From assembly GCA_015179045.1 (NCBI GenBank), contig WHUZ01000050.1, forward strand, positions 390,167 through 454,166: a stretch of DNA of 64,000 nucleotides, given 5' to 3'. How positions within the stretch are numbered: position 1 is the first letter of the stretch; each line of letters starts with the position of its first letter. The translations under genes and the position numbers were made by a program. The notes beneath the pieces are model-generated. The model was not told the DNA's origin. It was given only the letters and a program-made list of their open reading frames with translations, and did no database searches. Origin of the DNA: Kalaharituber pfeilii (taxonomy: Eukaryota; Ascomycota; Pezizomycetes; Pezizales; Pezizaceae). Positions 59,789 through 64,000 of the stretch are shown one piece after another.

Positions 59789-62020
59789 TATAAGGCTAAG
59801 CACTCACGGTCTTTCATACTGTAACTGCCATTTTTCAAGGCTGGAGAGAAAAAAAAAAAATAAAAATACGTTGCCTTAGCAACAGTAATGTATTTACTGT
59901 AGTACTATATTTGCCAAAAGTCCTTGAAAGAGAATTATCCTTTTCAGAAAAGCTCAACTGTTTAAATCTGTAAGAAATTCCCACCACAAACGGTCAATTT
60001 CTGAAAAAGATATTTGAAAACGTGAAGAAAAAGATTCCTTTATCTACTCAAGAAAATTTCAATCCCAGTATGTATTTTCTGGGCGCCCCTCCCCTACCCA
60101 CCCCGTAGGCCTCTCAACCTTCGGCTATCAAATTCTGCCTATCATAACGGTACATCACAAGCCTAGGTACATTCACAATGTATATCGTGGTGCCCCTCCA
60201 ATCAATGCCTGAAAACTTCCATTTCGCACCTCGTCTAACAGATGAGGAGCGTCTTGTTTCTTATGCGCCGTTGTGCTTGCTCTCGCTCCCCGATCTATTA
60301 ACTCTTCTCCGTAGCCGACCCTTCCTCCAGCAAGAGCAATAGCAGCTGCAGATGAAAACTTATGGCTCTTTTTCCTCTTGATAACAACCATCTTGCAAGT
60401 ACGGGCGTGTTATGGGACTGGTATCTCTTTGGCGCCCTCTCGTTCGTAAGTGTATATATAGGTGGTTGATTCCTGAGTTTTCGGGATAACTTGCAAAAAT
60501 CTCAACACCTTATATATCACTACTCGCATGCCACCTTATTGAAATCAACACCAGTGATATCGCATGTACCCTCGCTAGTATTGTAGGAAGGAGGAGATAC
60601 TATACCCAGTAGGTTTCCACCGCCTCAACCAGTATTGGAAAAGAAAACGTTTGGCAAGGTGGGTATCATGAGAGTCAGCTCCACTCGTACAAACAGGATG
60701 TACGCCACCTCCCACCTAGTCTCACTTCCGCCAGGTGTGTCTGAACTTGCCTCAACCTCTTCTTTCAACTACAGTACACAACAATTGAATTCGTCTTCTC
60801 TTCCGATAGTCTCTCGACAACTCTTGTGCCAATAATTCCACCATCCACGGGTTGCTGTCCTCCAGCCATTGCCTAACTTTTCCTAGCTTCTTCGTAAGAG
60901 CCACGGTGATGACCCCTCACTGTGTGTGCTAATGTCCAAGTATGTGTGTACATTGTGCCCTTACGCTTGTGTATGTTGCTTCTTCCACTGCTGATAGGTT
61001 GCTCCCAAGTCCGTGTCATATCGTGCCGTGTCGTGTGGTGTTGGTTTGATAGAGTAATGGACCGCAATTGAAGTGGTGAGTGTAGCTGGCTTTAATGGTC
61101 GGTACTCTGTCATATATCGTTGTTATCGGTGTAAATGTCAGTTGTGGCTCGGTCGGGCATGTCTCAGACCTTGTTATAGTCCTCTGGCTGCTTCCGCTTC
61201 TTTCCTATTATATTTATAGGATTCCGTGAGTATTTGCCCGGCTTACTGTTACTCCAGGTGACGTAGGATCTCTAAGACCATATATATGAAGACCATTCGT
61301 CTGAGAAGGTACCTTCGGGAATAGGGAGTCTTCCATTAGGTATGCCATTTTTCTAATCAATCGCTCTATCTCAACTATCATGGCAACCGATGTCTAGCGC
61401 TACATCCTTTCCATCTTCCGTTCCTTGAGCCCGTGAAGCAGCGAGAGGAGCGCATTCGGCAGGGGGCTCTGCTGCATGGCGCGGACGCCAGGATGATACG
61501 GATATACTGGTGATGCAGGAGGCTCAGTCAGTCATGACGGGTCAGGCAAAAGGTGACTATAGCATCAGCTCTCCACTCATCGTGCTTGCGGGTGTCTTAC
61601 CCCAACACACAGCCTCCACAGGTTGAGGTTTAATTATTCTGCAGCGCAGCTGTTGAGTACGCTGCGACCCAGTCCAGTGCCCCATAGCCTTCCCCGCACG
61701 AAGTAAATTTATGTAATATTTGCTTGCACAACCCTGGAGGGGAAATCTGCAAGCTTATGGGCGGTCGTTAACGTTTCAATCACATATTCTATCCAAGAGT
61801 TTGCTATCGCGATATCCGTTTACAGCCCCCCAAACGTACGGTGAAAGTCCAAGTTCCCGATTTCAAGTGCTAGTAGAGTGCTTCGTCCACCCGCTTGAGC
61901 TCACGATAAGAAGAGCTCTTCAATTCTGACAGATCAAGTAACAAACCTTGATTTCTCTTCAACCATCGCGAGGCTGACCATCATGTGTAATTCTTTAGCT
62001 TGTTTAGTCTCCTCCACAAC
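59789..62020 (+). other. Upstream region of NLR gene 5
   Basis: Hairpin block at 59,867-59,905, the conserved ~1 kb block, a frame-shifted GALLHGADARM fragment (about 61,433-61,625) and the conserved ~300 bp before the start. No gene called. Confidence 0.5.
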
Positions 62021-64000
62021 ATGGAATTAGCAGCCTCTGCTGCCGGACTGGCCGGACTGACGCTACAACTGGCCCAAGTTGCTCGAGATTGTGCCAACAT
62101 TTATTCTGAAGTGAAAGAAGTTGGCTACACACATGACTCCGTATTGCACAATCTCCGGACGGAAGGACTTCGGCTGAAGCGGTGGGAGCAAGCTTGGGGA
62201 TTGGACGCTGGCAACACCCCCAGCAAGCAACTCCAGCTTGATCCTAATGACGAGCGGTCCAGATATGCGGCAGCTGGCCTAGCGAGGATTGTTTATGTGT
62301 TTACCAAGATCGCTGAATTGCAATCAAAATATCAAATCGAACCTGAAACGAACGAAAAGAAAAGTATACGTGATAGCCTTAGGGTCAGCAAACTATTCTC
62401 TAGGTCTCGTTCCAAATCTCCAAGTCCAGCGAATGCTAGTCAGTCTACAAGCCTGAGCCCTCAGCTTTCAGGACCTACTCTGAACAATAGTGATCTCTGT
62501 CTTTTGGCAAATCCAAAAACCCTCACCAGCACACAATTGCTTCCAGGTCTACAAGAAGAGATTGCCTCCTTGACTAACACTGTGCAGAAAGTACAGCAGT
62601 CTCTGTCTATATATCGCAAGCTGCGTTGGGCTGGCATGGACAAGGCAAATTGCAACGAATTGGTAGGCCAGCTCAAGGAGTACATAGACGGCCTCTTCAA
62701 TGTACTGCCACCTGATCTCACTCCTATCAGTGTACCCAAGACAAGGCTTAGTTTATCTTTCAATATTCCATTCAAGATTTCTGATGTTCGGCGGAATCCT
62801 GATTTTGTTGGAAGGGAATACCTTCTCGAACAGCTAGTACATGAGATAGATGAAGGCAGGGCTGCAATGGATATTACTCAGGTAGTGCTCCATGGTATGG
62901 GGGGTATGGGGAAGACGCAAATTGCATTGGAGTATGTTTATCGCCATCGCAAAGACTACTCATCAACGTTTTGGATCAATGCATCTAGCGAGCAGACAAC
63001 AAAAACTAGTTTTATTCAAATTATGGAGCAATTAATTGAGCATCATGCGACACTGTTAGATTCGCCGGATTACAAACATATTGGTAGTCTCCTGGGTATC
63101 GCAGGCAAGCTCGACTCGGCAGGGCTTTTTAGCACGGAAAAACCAGAAGAAGAGCAACAGGTTATCAAAGCTGTACAGAAATGGTTAACTGCCGAACAGA
63201 ATGACAAATGGCTACTTGTGTTCGATAATTTGGATGACTTGGAATCTTTTGACATAAATGATTACATCCCACCATGTGACTTTGGAACTGTGATTATTAC
63301 CAGCAGAAGACGTGGAAGTACGCAGGGCCGAAGGGGCTTAGAGGTACATCAAATGCAGCACAATGAAGCAGAAAAGTTACTTTTGACCAGCGCAAGGTTA
63401 GATTTGGAAAGGCTCACTTCTGAGAGTAAGTGAATAACGTTTTAACTAGCCAGCGTCTGATTAGAGACTAGTTTTAACATAGTTCACTAATTAATCCGAG
63501 TGTAGAGTGCAAACTGGGAGGAGCAGCAGCAGCAGAATTGTGCAAAACCTCGGATACCTTCCTCTTGCCATAGCTCAGGCTGGAGCATATATCAACATTC
63601 AGCAATGTTTATTCAGTCATTATCTTAGAGAGTATAAGGCGAATGTTAATCACCTTTTGAGCAGGAAATGGAGAGGGAAAGGATGATAGATCTGTCTTTG
63701 CTACTTGGGAGTTGTCATTCAATGCAATCAAGAACAAAATCCAAAAGCTGCAGAGTTGTTATCATTATGTGCGTTTCTTGACAATAATGATATATGTGAG
63801 GAGTTTTTGAGGCGAGGAATGAAATTAGCTATGAATGGTAGGCAACATATTTTAGAATATAAATTTGTACTTATACATTCTATAGATACAAGCCTAGCAG
63901 ACTCAATCCATCTACTCTTCTCATACTCGATCGCTAAGCGAACAGAGACATACGATAGTTTCAATATCCACCCACTAGTTCACCTTTGTATTCGATGGAA
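62021..64000 (+). pseudogene. NLR-like receptor 5, frame-disrupted and cut by window end
   Basis: Exon 1 (62021-63425) is open and carries the HeLo-like domain, FVGRE, GMGGMGKT and LLVFDNLDD. From about 63,190 it diverges from the other copies (AEQNDKW, YIPPCDFGTVIITSRRRGST), and intron 1 (63,426-63,507, 82 nt) is longer and different in sequence. Exon 2 (63,508-63,837) has at least three one-base disruptions: a missing A near 63,535, an extra base near 63,680 and a missing C near 63,735. The TPR exon begins at 63,886 and runs off the window. Residue differences in exon 1 mix features of copies 1/2 and of copies 3/4. It may be a broken gene or an unpolished stretch of assembly. Confidence 0.8.

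Larger units (their letters stand above)
13040..64000 (+). repeat. Tandem array of five ~11-12 kb NLR-containing units
   Basis: The same order recurs five times: a GACGACGCTAGGCAAGTACA landmark (13,094; 24,962; 48,012; 59,187; absent in unit 3), a poly-A/hairpin block, a ~1-2 kb upstream region, an NLR gene, a 3' flank and gene remnants. NLR start codons lie at 15,064, 28,543, 39,698, 50,885 and 62,021, giving steps of 13,479, 11,155, 11,187 and 11,136. Units 3 and 4 are almost identical; units 1 and 2 are more diverged. Unit 1 lacks ~1.05 kb upstream of its gene (junction near 14,050) but keeps ~1.86 kb (22,940-24,796) missing from units 3 and 4. The unit 2/3 spacer is largely replaced by a Helitron. 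Head-to-tail amplification by unequal exchange is the simplest reading. Confidence 0.95.

Noticed and set aside
13040..64000. CRISPR-like or LTR interpretation of the repeats
   Set aside because: Units are 11-12 kb gene-bearing tandem duplicates of a eukaryotic genome. No short regularly spaced repeats, LTR pairs, primer-binding sites or reverse transcriptase are seen.
1..64000. tRNA or rRNA genes
   Set aside because: Looked for B-box-like GGTTCGANNCC and cloverleaf arms by eye. GGTTCGATAGAG upstream of the NLR genes does not pair into a tRNA. None supported.

Overview
The window looks like nuclear DNA of a filamentous ascomycete (Pezizomycotina; class not resolved). Reasons: short GT-AG introns of about 50-85 nt with CTAAC/CTGAC-type branch sites, a HeLo-NB-ARC-TPR receptor family of the fungal NLR type, decayed fungal transposons, and ordinary fungal housekeeping genes. 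It is gene-poor and dominated by one large tandem array.

Left flank (1-13,040). An adenosine-deaminase-family gene, cut by the window edge, is followed by a decayed copy of its own 3' end, a 4 x ~355 bp minisatellite and AT-rich low-complexity DNA. On the minus strand come an FG-repeat nucleoporin with a C-terminal Ran-binding domain (Nup2/Nup50 type), about 2.7 kb without a convincing gene, an unrecognised 268-aa gene, and another ~2.5 kb of apparently non-coding DNA that carries a 70-bp fold-back element.

Array (about 13,040 to the right edge). Five copies of a ~11-12 kb unit lie head to tail. Each holds one plus-strand NLR-like gene with three exons: a HeLo-like N-terminal domain, an NB-ARC ATPase, then a run of nearly identical 42-residue kinesin-light-chain-type TPRs. 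Copies 1, 2 and 4 are open (1,088, 1,036 and 1,117 aa; 9, 8 and 10 TPRs). Copy 3 is nearly identical to copy 4 but has a nonsense codon and four one-base deletions. Copy 5 has a diverged 3' part, several frameshifts, and runs off the window.

The spacers between NLR genes were amplified with them. They carry remnants of an unrecognised gene, and in unit 1 a broken PEX10 pseudogene of which only the N-terminal edge is left in units 3 and 4. Mobile elements differ by unit: a 298-bp TIR element in unit 1, an ~0.8 kb TIR element with a decayed SANT/Myb-like ORF in unit 2, a ~109-bp MITE in units 4 and 5 (half of it in unit 3), and a 4.8-kb Helitron between genes 2 and 3. The Helitron inserted into the MITE; a later deletion removed its 3' end and about 4.6 kb of spacer.

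Interpretation. The core is a recently expanded array of putative nonself-recognition / programmed-cell-death receptors. Copies differ mainly in TPR number and in a few positions within each TPR, with mosaic exchange between copies. Clusters of one-base deletions at homopolymers in units 3-5 suggest that part of the apparent decay could be unpolished long-read consensus rather than biology.
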